Shown: positions 1 through 7,171 of the stretch, piece after piece
Position numbering within the stretch: position 1 is the stretch's first letter
Layout of the letters: each line of letters starts with the position of its first letter
Assembly (NCBI RefSeq): GCF_000612725.1
Contig: NZ_HG964452.1
Coordinates: 624,540-688,539 of the forward strand
Length of the DNA stretch: 64,000 nt
Reading direction: 5' to 3'
Source of the DNA: Mycolicibacterium austroafricanum
GTDB taxonomy: Bacteria; Actinomycetota; Actinomycetes; Mycobacteriales; Mycobacteriaceae
Translations under genes and position numbers: made by a program
Notes under the pieces: generated by a model
The model's database searches: none
Told to the model about the DNA's origin: nothing
What the model saw: the letters and a program-made list of their open reading frames with translations, nothing else

Positions 1-259
1 GGAATTCCCCGACGCGCACCGCTGCATCCTCGACCGTCGCGACAACCGGCACCTCGGATTCGGCGCCGGCGTGCACCGTTGTCTGGGGTCCAATCTCGCC
101 CGTCTGGAATTTCAGGTCGGCCTCGAGCGGGTGTTGACCCGGATGCCCGACTTCGCCCTCTCGCCAACCTCGAAGGCCGAATTCCACGGCAACTCGGTGA
201 CGCGCGGGTTCCGCTCGGTACCAGTAGTTTTCACACCCGGGAAGCGGGTGACTGCGTGA
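1..259 (+). CDS. Cytochrome P450, C-terminal fragment (5' end outside window)
   Basis: The reading frame is already open at base 2 and ends at TGA 257-259. It carries the P450 haem-binding loop FGAGVHRCLG, whose cysteine is the axial haem ligand, followed by the usual SNLARLEF helix. About 85 C-terminal residues are visible; the I-helix and ExxR motif lie outside the window. P450s are haem monooxygenases that need a ferredoxin and a reductase; none is encoded in this operon. The stop overlaps the GTG start of the next gene (GTGA), so the two are probably co-translated. This is the first of three P450s in the cluster. The substrate is unknown. Confidence 0.93.
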   Translation, partial: EFPDAHRCILDRRDNRHLGFGAGVHRCLGSNLARLEFQVGLERVLTRMPDFALSPTSKAEFHGNSVTRGFRSVPVVFTPGKRVTA

Positions 260-1308
260 CCTACCGCGTCGTGCAATGGACAACCGGCAACGTCGGCCGG
301 AAGTCGGTGCATGCCGTCATCGCCAACACCGGTCTGGAACTGGTCGGCTGCTATGCGTGGTCACCCGACAAGGTCGGCAGGGACGCCGGCGAACTCTGCG
401 GTGTCGGCCCGATCGGGATCACCGCCACCGACGACGTCGACGCGCTGCTCGCGCTGCGTCCGGACTGCGTCGTCTACAACCCGATGTTCGCCGACGTGGA
501 CGAACTGATCCGCATCCTCGGCGCAGGCGTCAACGTCGTCACCACCTCCGAGTTCATCAACGGTCACCGTCTGGGCGCCGACCGGGACCGGATCGTCGAC
601 GCCTGCCTGCGGGGCAACGCCACCCTGTTCGGCAGCGGCATCAACCCGGGCTTCATCCAGCTGTTCGCCGTCGTCACCGCAGGGATCTCCGATCGCGTGG
701 ACCGGATCTCCATCGTCGAGTCCTTCGACACCACGATCTACAATTCGCCCGCCACCGAAATCCCCATGGGCTTCGGCTATCCCATCGACCACCCCGATCT
801 TCCGGCGATCACCGAGGCCGGGTCCGGCATCTTCGGCGAGGCGGTACAGCTGGTCGCCGACGCGCTCGGCGCCGAACTCGACGACATCCGGTGCGAGACC
901 GAGTACGCCCAGACCACCGACACCCTGCACCTGCCCGGCGACTGGACCATCGGCCCGGGCTGCGTCGCGGGCATCGACGTCCGGTGGATCGGCAGCATCG
1001 ACGGCCGTGACGTCATCGACATCCGCGGAATCTGGACGAAAGGCCAGGCGCTGGAACCGGTCTGGTCAACAGCGTTCGGCTACACCGTCACTGTCGAAGG
1101 CCGGCCGTCCATCAAGAGCACGCTGAGCTTCGAGCCTCCCCCGGACTTCGTCGCCGAGACCCTCGACGATTTCGTCATGCTCGGGCTCACCATCACCGCG
1201 ATGCCCGCGATCACCGCGATACCCGCCGTGGTCGCCGCGCCCGCGGGTATCGCCACCTACACCGACCTGCCGCTGCTACTTCCCCGCGGAGTACTCGCAC
1301 CACGCTGA
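256..1308 (+). CDS. Dihydrodipicolinate reductase-like NAD(P)-binding protein (paralogue 1)
   Basis: This 350-residue protein begins with a Rossmann-type strand and glycine loop (VVQWTTGNVGRKS), then DKVGRDAGE and GPIGITATDDVDA. These are typical of the mycobacterial proteins labelled dihydrodipicolinate reductase or NAD(P)H-dependent amine dehydrogenase, which resemble 2,4-diaminopentanoate dehydrogenase. They are not the lysine-pathway DapB. I chose GTG 256 because it overlaps the preceding stop and starts directly at the Rossmann strand; a longer open frame back to base 79 only shadows the P450. A close paralogue follows 11 bases downstream. A role as the reductase or dehydrogenase step in the P450 cluster is inferred from context; substrate and cofactor preference are unknown. 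Confidence 0.8.
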   Translation: MTYRVVQWTTGNVGRKSVHAVIANTGLELVGCYAWSPDKVGRDAGELCGVGPIGITATDDVDALLALRPDCVVYNPMFADVDELIRILGAGVNVVTTSEFINGHRLGADRDRIVDACLRGNATLFGSGINPGFIQLFAVVTAGISDRVDRISIVESFDTTIYNSPATEIPMGFGYPIDHPDLPAITEAGSGIFGEAVQLVADALGAELDDIRCETEYAQTTDTLHLPGDWTIGPGCVAGIDVRWIGSIDGRDVIDIRGIWTKGQALEPVWSTAFGYTVTVEGRPSIKSTLSFEPPPDFVAETLDDFVMLGLTITAMPAITAIPAVVAAPAGIATYTDLPLLLPRGVLAPR

Positions 1309-1319
1309 AGGGTGATCCC

Positions 1320-2378
1320 ATGTCGCAGAGGACCTATCGAGTGATCCAATGGATGACGGGCGATGTCGGGCGGGTCGGTGTGCGGCACTTCGCCGAGAAC
1401 CCGGTGTTCGACCTGGTCGGTGTGCTGGTGCACAGCAAGGACAAGGTCGGCAGGGACGCCGGCGAGATCGCCGGCACCGGCCCGATCGGCGTCGCCGCCA
1501 CCGACGACGTCGACGCGGTCATGGCCCTCGACGCCGACTGCGTGTTCTACACGCCAATCATCATGGATGTCGACACCGTGTGCCGGCTGCTGCGCACGGG
1601 CAAGAATGTGGTGACGACGGCCGGTTTCTTCCATCCCAGCAGGGACTTCCGCGAAGCCGGCGAGCAGATCCGCGCTGCGTGCGCCGACGGTGGCGCGTCG
1701 TTCCACGGCGGTGGGATTCACCCCGGATACGCCGGCGACATCCTGCCCTTGACCCTGGCGCGCGTGATGAGCCGGATCGACAGCATCCACGTCTACGAGG
1801 TCGTGGACGTCCTCAAGGATGCGCCGGTCGATCACATCGACTGGATGGGCTTCGGCAAGGACAAGGACGCATTCCTGGCCGAGCCGACAATTCTGGGTCT
1901 GGGTCTGCCGTTCTTCGCCCAGTCCATGCACATGGTCGCCGACGGTCTCGGCGTGACGATCGACGAGGTGACCGCCGCCGACATCGAGGCCGCCACCGCC
2001 GTCGAGGACATCCCCCACGCCGAGGGCGCGATTCCGAAGGGCACCGTCGCCGCGCAGCGGCACGAGTGGACCGCGTGGGTGGACGGCAGGCCGCTCATCG
2101 TCTTCCACGCGATCTATGTGTCGGCGGGGCCCGATCTCCTGGACCCGCCGTGGGACTGGGGTGAGACCCGCTACGAGATCGTGATCGACGGCGCCCCCCC
2201 GACCGAGCTGACCCTCAAAGGAGTACGGCAGCCCGACGGCGCCCTGTCGCACCCCGGCTACGAGTGGACGGCCATGGCCGCGATCAACGCGATTCCCGCG
2301 GTCTGCGACGCCCCACCGGGCTGGCTCAATCACCTCGACCTCGGCCTCATCCGCCCCCGCGGTCTGGTCCGCCCATGA
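1320..2378 (+). CDS. Dihydrodipicolinate reductase-like NAD(P)-binding protein (paralogue 2)
   Basis: This 352-residue protein is a tandem paralogue of the preceding gene. It shares the N-terminal YRVIQWMTGDVGR strand-loop, DKVGRDAGE, GPIGVAATDDVDA and a C-terminal NAIPAVCDAPPG segment. Both copies keep full length and the nucleotide-binding loop, so neither looks degenerate; a heteromer or two related substrates are possible. ATG 1320 lies 11 bases after the previous stop, behind a purine-rich GAAGGG. The TGA overlaps the next ATG (ATGA), continuing the translational coupling seen through this operon. The family's exact reaction in mycobacteria is not established to my knowledge. Confidence 0.82.
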   Translation: MSQRTYRVIQWMTGDVGRVGVRHFAENPVFDLVGVLVHSKDKVGRDAGEIAGTGPIGVAATDDVDAVMALDADCVFYTPIIMDVDTVCRLLRTGKNVVTTAGFFHPSRDFREAGEQIRAACADGGASFHGGGIHPGYAGDILPLTLARVMSRIDSIHVYEVVDVLKDAPVDHIDWMGFGKDKDAFLAEPTILGLGLPFFAQSMHMVADGLGVTIDEVTAADIEAATAVEDIPHAEGAIPKGTVAAQRHEWTAWVDGRPLIVFHAIYVSAGPDLLDPPWDWGETRYEIVIDGAPPTELTLKGVRQPDGALSHPGYEWTAMAAINAIPAVCDAPPGWLNHLDLGLIRPRGLVRP

Positions 2379-2791
2379 CCGCCGATCCGAAGCTGCACCA
2401 CGTTGTCTTCGCCGTCGCACCCGACCGCCGGGCAGCAGCCGTACAGATGTTCACCGACCTCGGATTCGCCTTCAACACCGCCGAACTCGCCGAACTCGGC
2501 ATTCACGTCCACCTGGACTGGGACCGCGGCATCGAACTGATCAGTCCCATTCCGGGGTCTGACGGGTCGGTGGCAGCCTCGGTCACCGAGTTCCTCGACC
2601 GTCACGGCGACGGCGTCTACACGGTGGTGATCCGTGTTCCGGACGCCGCGGCGTCGGAGACGGTGGCCGAACGGTTCGGGTCGGCCACCCGGTTCCGGCA
2701 GAGCTTCTCCGGCGGGGACTCCTACCTCGACGAGATCGACCTGTCGGTGCTCGGCCTGCCGCTGACCCTGCTCTCCACCAACGTGTCATGA
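2375..2791 (+). CDS. VOC (glyoxalase/bleomycin-resistance fold) family protein
   Basis: This 138-residue protein opens with LHHVVFAVAPDR, a pattern typical of vicinal-oxygen-chelate proteins, and its length fits two beta-alpha-beta-beta-beta units. VOC enzymes bind a divalent metal and act on vicinal oxygens as isomerases, epimerases, dioxygenases or lyases. The first histidine pair is visible, but I cannot assign all metal ligands. The start ATG 2375 overlaps the previous stop by four bases and the stop overlaps the next start, so it sits inside the P450 operon. A longer in-frame extension upstream lies within the previous gene and was not used. Confidence 0.72.
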   Translation: MTADPKLHHVVFAVAPDRRAAAVQMFTDLGFAFNTAELAELGIHVHLDWDRGIELISPIPGSDGSVAASVTEFLDRHGDGVYTVVIRVPDAAASETVAERFGSATRFRQSFSGGDSYLDEIDLSVLGLPLTLLSTNVS

Positions 2792-3951
2792 GCGCGCTGC
2801 CGCACGTCCTCTACAGCGACCTGCCGATGGCCGCCGACCGGGGCGCAGGCTGGGCGACGCTGCGCGAGTTCGGTCCGGTGGCCTACGGGGACGGCTGGTA
2901 CTACCTCACCCGACGCGACGATGTCCTTGCTGCCCTGCGCAATCCGGAGGTGTTCTCGTCACGGATCGCCTATGACGACATGATCAGCCCGGTGCCGCTG
3001 GTGCCGCTGGGTTTCGATCCACCCGAGCACACCCGGTACCGCCGGATTCTGCACCCCTTCTTCAGCCCCCAGGCACTAGGGGTGCTGTTACCGTCGCTGC
3101 AGGCACAGGCCGCCGATATCGTCGAGACGATCGCGCAGCGCGACGCGTGCGAGGTGATGGCCGAGCTGGCCACCCCGTATCCGTCACAGGTGTTCCTGAC
3201 CCTTTTCGGGCTTCCGCTGCAGGACCGGGAACGCCTGATCGCGTGGAAGGACACGATCATCGCGTTCAGCCTGACCAACGACCCCACCAGCGTCGATCTC
3301 ACCCCTGCGGTCGAGCTGTATGGCTACCTCACCGAAGCTGTTGCCCGGCAACGCGAAAAGCCACGCGAAGGCATCCTGTCGCATCTGCTGCACGGTGACG
3401 AGCAGCTGACCGACAACGAGGCGGTCGGACTGTCGCTGGTGTTCGTCCTGGCCGGGTTGGACACCGTCACCTCCACCATCGGCGCCACCATGCTCGAGCT
3501 GGCCCGCCGCCCCGAACTGCGCGCGGCGCTGCTCGGGGACCCCGACGGTATCGCGGGTTTCGTCGAGGAGATGATCCGGCTGGAGCCGGCGGCACCCGTC
3601 GTCGGACGCGTCACCACCCGGGAGGTGACGGTCGCCGGCGTGACGCTGCCCAAAGGGGCCGAAGTGCGGCTGTGCCTCGGCGCGATCAACCGCGACGGTG
3701 CCGACGAGCATTCGGGGGACGACTTCGTGCTGGACGGAAAGCTGCACAAGCACTGGGGTTTCGGCGGCGGCCCGCACCGTTGCCTCGGCTCGCATCTCGC
3801 CCGGATGGAATTGCGCCTCGTCGTCACCGAATGGCTCTCCCGCATCCCCGACTTCGAACTCGCCCCCGGCTACGTCCCGGAGATCACCTGGCCGTCAGCG
3901 ACGTGCACACTGCCCACGCTTCCGCTGATCCTGACGAGTAAGACGCCGTGA
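2788..3951 (+). CDS. Cytochrome P450
   Basis: This 387-residue protein is a complete bacterial-length class I P450. The I-helix oxygen-activation motif is A222-G-L-D-T226, the K-helix ExxR is E261-M-I-R264, and the haem loop FGGGPHRCLG starts at residue 325 with the ligand cysteine at 332. It should accept electrons from a ferredoxin and hydroxylate a lipophilic substrate. ATG 2788 overlaps the VOC stop (ATGA) and its own stop overlaps the GTG of the next P450. Two P450s back to back, plus a third upstream, suggest successive oxidations of one molecule. The CYP family number cannot be assigned by eye. Confidence 0.95.
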   Translation: MSALPHVLYSDLPMAADRGAGWATLREFGPVAYGDGWYYLTRRDDVLAALRNPEVFSSRIAYDDMISPVPLVPLGFDPPEHTRYRRILHPFFSPQALGVLLPSLQAQAADIVETIAQRDACEVMAELATPYPSQVFLTLFGLPLQDRERLIAWKDTIIAFSLTNDPTSVDLTPAVELYGYLTEAVARQREKPREGILSHLLHGDEQLTDNEAVGLSLVFVLAGLDTVTSTIGATMLELARRPELRAALLGDPDGIAGFVEEMIRLEPAAPVVGRVTTREVTVAGVTLPKGAEVRLCLGAINRDGADEHSGDDFVLDGKLHKHWGFGGGPHRCLGSHLARMELRLVVTEWLSRIPDFELAPGYVPEITWPSATCTLPTLPLILTSKTP

Positions 3952-5177
3952 CCGCGGCCGCCACCAAACCGAGCGTCTTCGACGCCGGCCTTCCGACCCT
4001 GAGCTACGACGTCACCGACACCCCGCAGCAGATCTATCCGCAGTTCCGGGAAGCCCAGCGCATCGCACCGATCGCGCTGGGACCGATCGGCCCCGAGGTG
4101 CTGTCCTACGAGATGGCCCGCACCGTGCTGCGCGATCCGCGGTTCGTCATCCCGCCCGGCATCCACCTGTCGGCGCACGGCATCACGTCGGGACCGTTGT
4201 GGGACAAAGTGACACGCAGCATCCTCAACATGGAGGGTGACGAACACCGTCGGCTGCGCAGTCTGGTTTCGCGGGCCTTCACGCCGCGCGCCACCGCGCG
4301 CATGCACGACGCCATCCACCTGGTGGTGAACGAACTCCTCGACGCCATCGGTGACGCCGGGAAATGCGAGTTCGTCGCCGAGGTGGCCCGCCCGTACCCG
4401 ATCCCGATCATCTGTGCCCTGCTCGGCGCACCCCGCGAAGACTGGCAGTTGTTCTCGCGTTTGGCGGAGGACATCTTCAAGATCGTCAGCTTCGACTGCG
4501 ATCTCGCCCAGGAAGAGCCGGTCGTACTGAAGGCGTGGGCTGAGTTCGACGACTACATCGACGGCATGATCGCCGACCGGCGCCGGCACCTGAGCGATGA
4601 CCTGCTGTCCGACCTGATCCGCATCGAGGACGGTGGCGACCGCCTCGACGCCACAGAACTGCGGATGCTCGCGTTCTCCGTCCTGGTCGCCGGAACCGAC
4701 ACCACGCGCAGTCAATTGGCGGCGTCTGTGCAGGTGCTGTGCGAGCATCCCGACCAGTGGGCGCTGCTGCGTGCCGATTCCGACCTGGCGATGCGCACCG
4801 TCGAGGAGACCATGCGGCACTCGCCGTCGATGTGCAGCACCGTCCGCAGCGTCACCGCTGACGTCGAGGTCGGCGAATACACCTTCCCTGCAGGGACATT
4901 CATCCTCGTGAACACCTACGCAGCCAACCGGGACCACACCGTGTACGACGATCCGACCCGCTTCGACATCACCCGCGAGGACCCGCCGCCCATCCTCACC
5001 TTCGGCGGCGGCGTGCACCACTGCCTCGGCGCCAACCTGGCGCGGCTGGAACTCGCCGAAGCCCTCAAGATCCTGTCCCACCGATTCCGCTACGCACGCC
5101 GGACAGGACCGGTGCCGTGGAAGCCCCTGCTCGGACTCAGCGGACCGACCAGCCTGCCGTTGGAGTTCGGCCAGTGA
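3948..5177 (+). CDS. Cytochrome P450
   Basis: This 409-residue P450 has I-helix A248-G-T-D-T, ExxR E287-T-M-R290 and haem loop FGGGVHHCLG from residue 352, with cysteine 359 as ligand. It is clearly divergent from the preceding P450 outside the motifs, so it is probably not a recent duplicate and may act on another position of the substrate. The GTG start overlaps the previous stop (GTGA). Its TGA overlaps the GTG of the next gene, which encodes an ERG2/sigma-1-like protein. Reductase partners must be encoded elsewhere; fprB at the far end of this window is one generic possibility. Confidence 0.95.
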   Translation: MTAAATKPSVFDAGLPTLSYDVTDTPQQIYPQFREAQRIAPIALGPIGPEVLSYEMARTVLRDPRFVIPPGIHLSAHGITSGPLWDKVTRSILNMEGDEHRRLRSLVSRAFTPRATARMHDAIHLVVNELLDAIGDAGKCEFVAEVARPYPIPIICALLGAPREDWQLFSRLAEDIFKIVSFDCDLAQEEPVVLKAWAEFDDYIDGMIADRRRHLSDDLLSDLIRIEDGGDRLDATELRMLAFSVLVAGTDTTRSQLAASVQVLCEHPDQWALLRADSDLAMRTVEETMRHSPSMCSTVRSVTADVEVGEYTFPAGTFILVNTYAANRDHTVYDDPTRFDITREDPPPILTFGGGVHHCLGANLARLELAEALKILSHRFRYARRTGPVPWKPLLGLSGPTSLPLEFGQ

Positions 5178-5740
5178 AGTTCAGGGTTGATCCGGACGTG
5201 CTGCACTCGGTGGCCGAGCAGGTGGCCGGTCTGCCGCTCGACGGTGGCGAACTCATCACCCGCACCGTGGAACTGTTGGCCGACGCATATCCCGGCCTGA
5301 TCGACGACGGACCCGGGCGCTGGGTGGGCAGTAAGGCCGGTGGCGTGCTCGGCAAGGTCCGCTTCCTGTACTTCAGCCCGCGCGAGTACCTGGTGATCTT
5401 CGGATCTCCCACTGGTACACAGGGCTTTTCCGGACGCTACAAACACGTCGACATCCACAAGTTCCTGCTGGCGGGCCGGATCGACTCCTACGACCTCGAA
5501 TCCGACGACACCACCGCACTGCCCCCGCTGCTGCCCGGCGGGCACACCTGCCTGGACCGCGGCCACGCCCGCGGCTTGACCATCCACCCCGGGTCCTGGC
5601 ACCTCGAATACGGCCGCGGCGCCGTCGCCACCACGCTTCCGTTCGCGATGGTGGATACATTGTTGGTGTCGCTCGAGTTCGAATCGGTGCGCCGTTCGAC
5701 AGTGGAGTTCGCGAAGCTGGTGCGGCGCCGGAGGAGGTAG
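5174..5740 (+). CDS. ERG2 / sigma-1 receptor-like protein (putative sterol-isomerase fold)
   Basis: This 188-residue protein matches, from my memory of the family, the core of eukaryotic ERG2 (sterol C8-C7 isomerase) and the sigma-1 receptor. EYLVIFGSPTGTQGFSGR corresponds to ERG2 EYVLIFGTAVGTEGHTGR, and LEYGRG at residues 144-149 followed by LPFAMVDT corresponds to the sigma-1 segment VEYGRG...LAFALADT. Glu145 aligns with sigma-1 Glu172, which binds the cationic ligand and corresponds to an ERG2 catalytic acid. A histidine/aspartate segment (KHVDIHKF) lies where the second acid, Asp126, is expected, but that alignment is uncertain by a residue. No N-terminal membrane helix is evident, unlike the eukaryotic proteins. 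GTG 5174 overlaps the P450 stop. A double-bond isomerisation within the P450 pathway is inference. Confidence 0.72.
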   Translation: MKFRVDPDVLHSVAEQVAGLPLDGGELITRTVELLADAYPGLIDDGPGRWVGSKAGGVLGKVRFLYFSPREYLVIFGSPTGTQGFSGRYKHVDIHKFLLAGRIDSYDLESDDTTALPPLLPGGHTCLDRGHARGLTIHPGSWHLEYGRGAVATTLPFAMVDTLLVSLEFESVRRSTVEFAKLVRRRRR

Positions 5741-5745
5741 GCCGC

Positions 5746-6405
5746 ATGCGGGTCGTCATCGCCGGTGGTCACGGCAAGATCGCGCTGATCACCGCACGGC
5801 TGTTGTCCGTGCGCGGTGACTCCGTGGCGGGGTTGATCCGCAATCCCGACCACGCCGACGATCTCCGCGTCGCCGGTGCGGAGCCTGTCGTGGTCGACCT
5901 GGAGAACACCACCAACGGCGTGGTCTCCACGCACCTGCGGGGCGCCGACGCCGTGATCTTCGCCGCCGGCGCCGGACCGCGCAGCGGCGCCGCCCGAAAA
6001 GAGACCGTCGACCGCGACGCCGCGATCCTGCTGGCCGACGCCGCCGAAGCCGCGGGCGTACCGCGCTACGTGATGGTCTCGTCGATGGGTGCCGACGCCG
6101 CCGCACCCGACGACGCGGGGGACGACGTGTTCGTCGCCTACCTGCGCGCAAAGGGTGCTGCCGACGACGTGATCCGGGCGCGCACAAGCCTTCTCGCCAC
6201 CATCGTGCGACCAGGGTTGCTCACCGACGACGAACCGACCGGACGGGTTCGGATCGCCGAGCACACCGGCCGCGGCAGCATCCCACGCGCCGACGTCGCC
6301 GCCGTGCTGGTCGCGGTGCTCGACACACCGGACACTGCGGGCCGGACGTTCGAGGTCATCTCCGGCGACGCCGCGGTCGCGGACGCGGTGGCCGCCCTGA
6401 CGTAG
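5746..6405 (+). CDS. Atypical short-chain dehydrogenase/NAD(P)-binding protein
   Basis: This 219-residue protein begins MRVVIAGGHGKIA, the glycine-rich dinucleotide loop of atypical SDR (NmrA/SDR_a5-like) proteins. A YVMVSSMGAD stretch follows near residues 105-115. The classical YxxxK pair is not evident (AYLRAKG occurs in the corresponding position, with Y and K at YLRAK), so activity is plausible but not proven. Length and layout resemble small mycobacterial NAD(P)H-binding proteins. It begins five bases after the ERG2-like stop and is the last gene of the P450 operon; the next gene is convergent and 21 bases away. Confidence 0.8.
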   Translation: MRVVIAGGHGKIALITARLLSVRGDSVAGLIRNPDHADDLRVAGAEPVVVDLENTTNGVVSTHLRGADAVIFAAGAGPRSGAARKETVDRDAAILLADAAEAAGVPRYVMVSSMGADAAAPDDAGDDVFVAYLRAKGAADDVIRARTSLLATIVRPGLLTDDEPTGRVRIAEHTGRGSIPRADVAAVLVAVLDTPDTAGRTFEVISGDAAVADAVAALT

Positions 6406-6426
6406 GCGCGGCCCCGCGTTGAGCGG

Positions 6427-6873
6427 TCAGGACGGCGCGAAAACCGTCCGGAAGCGGTCCAACGACTCCTGGATGTCGCCTCGCAGCGCGCCGGCGACCA
6501 CCATGCCGATCGGGCCGAACAGCGCGGGCCCACCGAGGTGGATGTCGAACGTCACCGTCGACGCCGTCGGTTCTTGCTCGCTGGGCATGATCTTGCCCAT
6601 CAGTTTCACCTTGACCCCGCCGACGCCGTGGCCGTTCAGCGTCATCGCCTCCGGCGGGCGGTAGTGCACCACCGTCCAACTGATCCGGTTGGGCATGCCC
6701 TTGACTTCGACGATCGAATCGAGCTGAGTGCCCTTCTCGATGACATCGGGCAGCTTGGACCGCCACACCCGGTGGATGGACAGCCACTCCCGGTAACGGG
6801 ACAGGTCCGACGCACTCTCCCACGCCTTCTCGGGCGGCAGCGGCACGTCGACGGACACCGAAAGCTTGGCCAT
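6427..6873 (-). CDS. SRPBCC-fold protein, Rv0910-like (reported toxin of a TA pair)
   Basis: This 148-residue protein aligns from memory almost end to end with M. tuberculosis Rv0910: MAKLS.S.DVPLPPE.AW, RYREWL.IH.VWRSKLP, VEVKGMPNRI and GGPALFGPIGM. The fold is a START/SRPBCC hydrophobic-cavity domain (polyketide cyclase superfamily). Rv0909-Rv0910 has been reported as a type II toxin-antitoxin pair, but the fold is unusual for a toxin and lipid binding is an alternative. The gene lies 12 bases after the antitoxin-like gene and ends the echA6-ctpE operon. Its stop is convergent with the P450 operon; the 21-base gap contains a short CGCGG-CC-CCGCG inverted repeat. Confidence 0.85.
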   Translation of the reverse strand: MAKLSVSVDVPLPPEKAWESASDLSRYREWLSIHRVWRSKLPDVIEKGTQLDSIVEVKGMPNRISWTVVHYRPPEAMTLNGHGVGGVKVKLMGKIMPSEQEPTASTVTFDIHLGGPALFGPIGMVVAGALRGDIQESLDRFRTVFAPS

Positions 6874-6885
6874 GCTGCGACCGAC

Positions 6886-7158
6886 CTACGAGGTGGGCGG
6901 GGCCGTCGGCGGCTGCTGCTGCTGAGGGGTGGTGGGCGGCGGCTGGGGCGGCGGAACGTGCCCCGACTGCTGGCCCGGCGGCACCGGCCCGGCGTTGTCG
7001 GCGACGGCCTTCTTGGCCGCCTCCTGCACCTTGTCGACGGTCGAGGCGTACTTGCCCTGTGTCTTCTTGTCGACGAGGTCACCGGCCTTGTCGATCACGG
7101 TGTCGACCTTGTCGGCATTCTTCGAGAGAAGATCCTTGGCCTTGTCGAGAAATCCCAT
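6886..7158 (-). CDS. Antitoxin-like protein, Rv0909 family
   Basis: This 90-residue protein begins MGFLDKAKDLLSKNADKVD and continues with IDKAGDLVDKKTQGKY, which matches Rv0909 and related Rv0909-type antitoxins that are charged and helical. Residues from about 58 form a Pro/Gln-rich tail (PPPQPPPTTPQQQQPP) that I do not recall in Rv0909, so it may be lineage-specific. ATG 7158 begins the conserved block. There is no Shine-Dalgarno; a TAAAGT box ends seven bases before the ATG, suggesting a leaderless promoter independent of ctpE ten bases upstream. It is paired with the SRPBCC protein downstream. Confidence 0.85.
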   Translation of the reverse strand: MGFLDKAKDLLSKNADKVDTVIDKAGDLVDKKTQGKYASTVDKVQEAAKKAVADNAGPVPPGQQSGHVPPPQPPPTTPQQQQPPTAPPTS

Positions 7159-7171
7159 GGAGGCAACTTTA
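7159..7171 (-). promoter_or_regulatory. Putative internal leaderless promoter of the antitoxin-like gene
   Basis: On the minus strand TAAAGT (7171-7166) is followed by seven bases and the ATG at 7158. This fits the mycobacterial TANNNT -10 with transcription starting at or next to the start codon. It overlaps the last three bases of ctpE, so the pair could be transcribed separately from the upstream operon. Confidence 0.45.
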
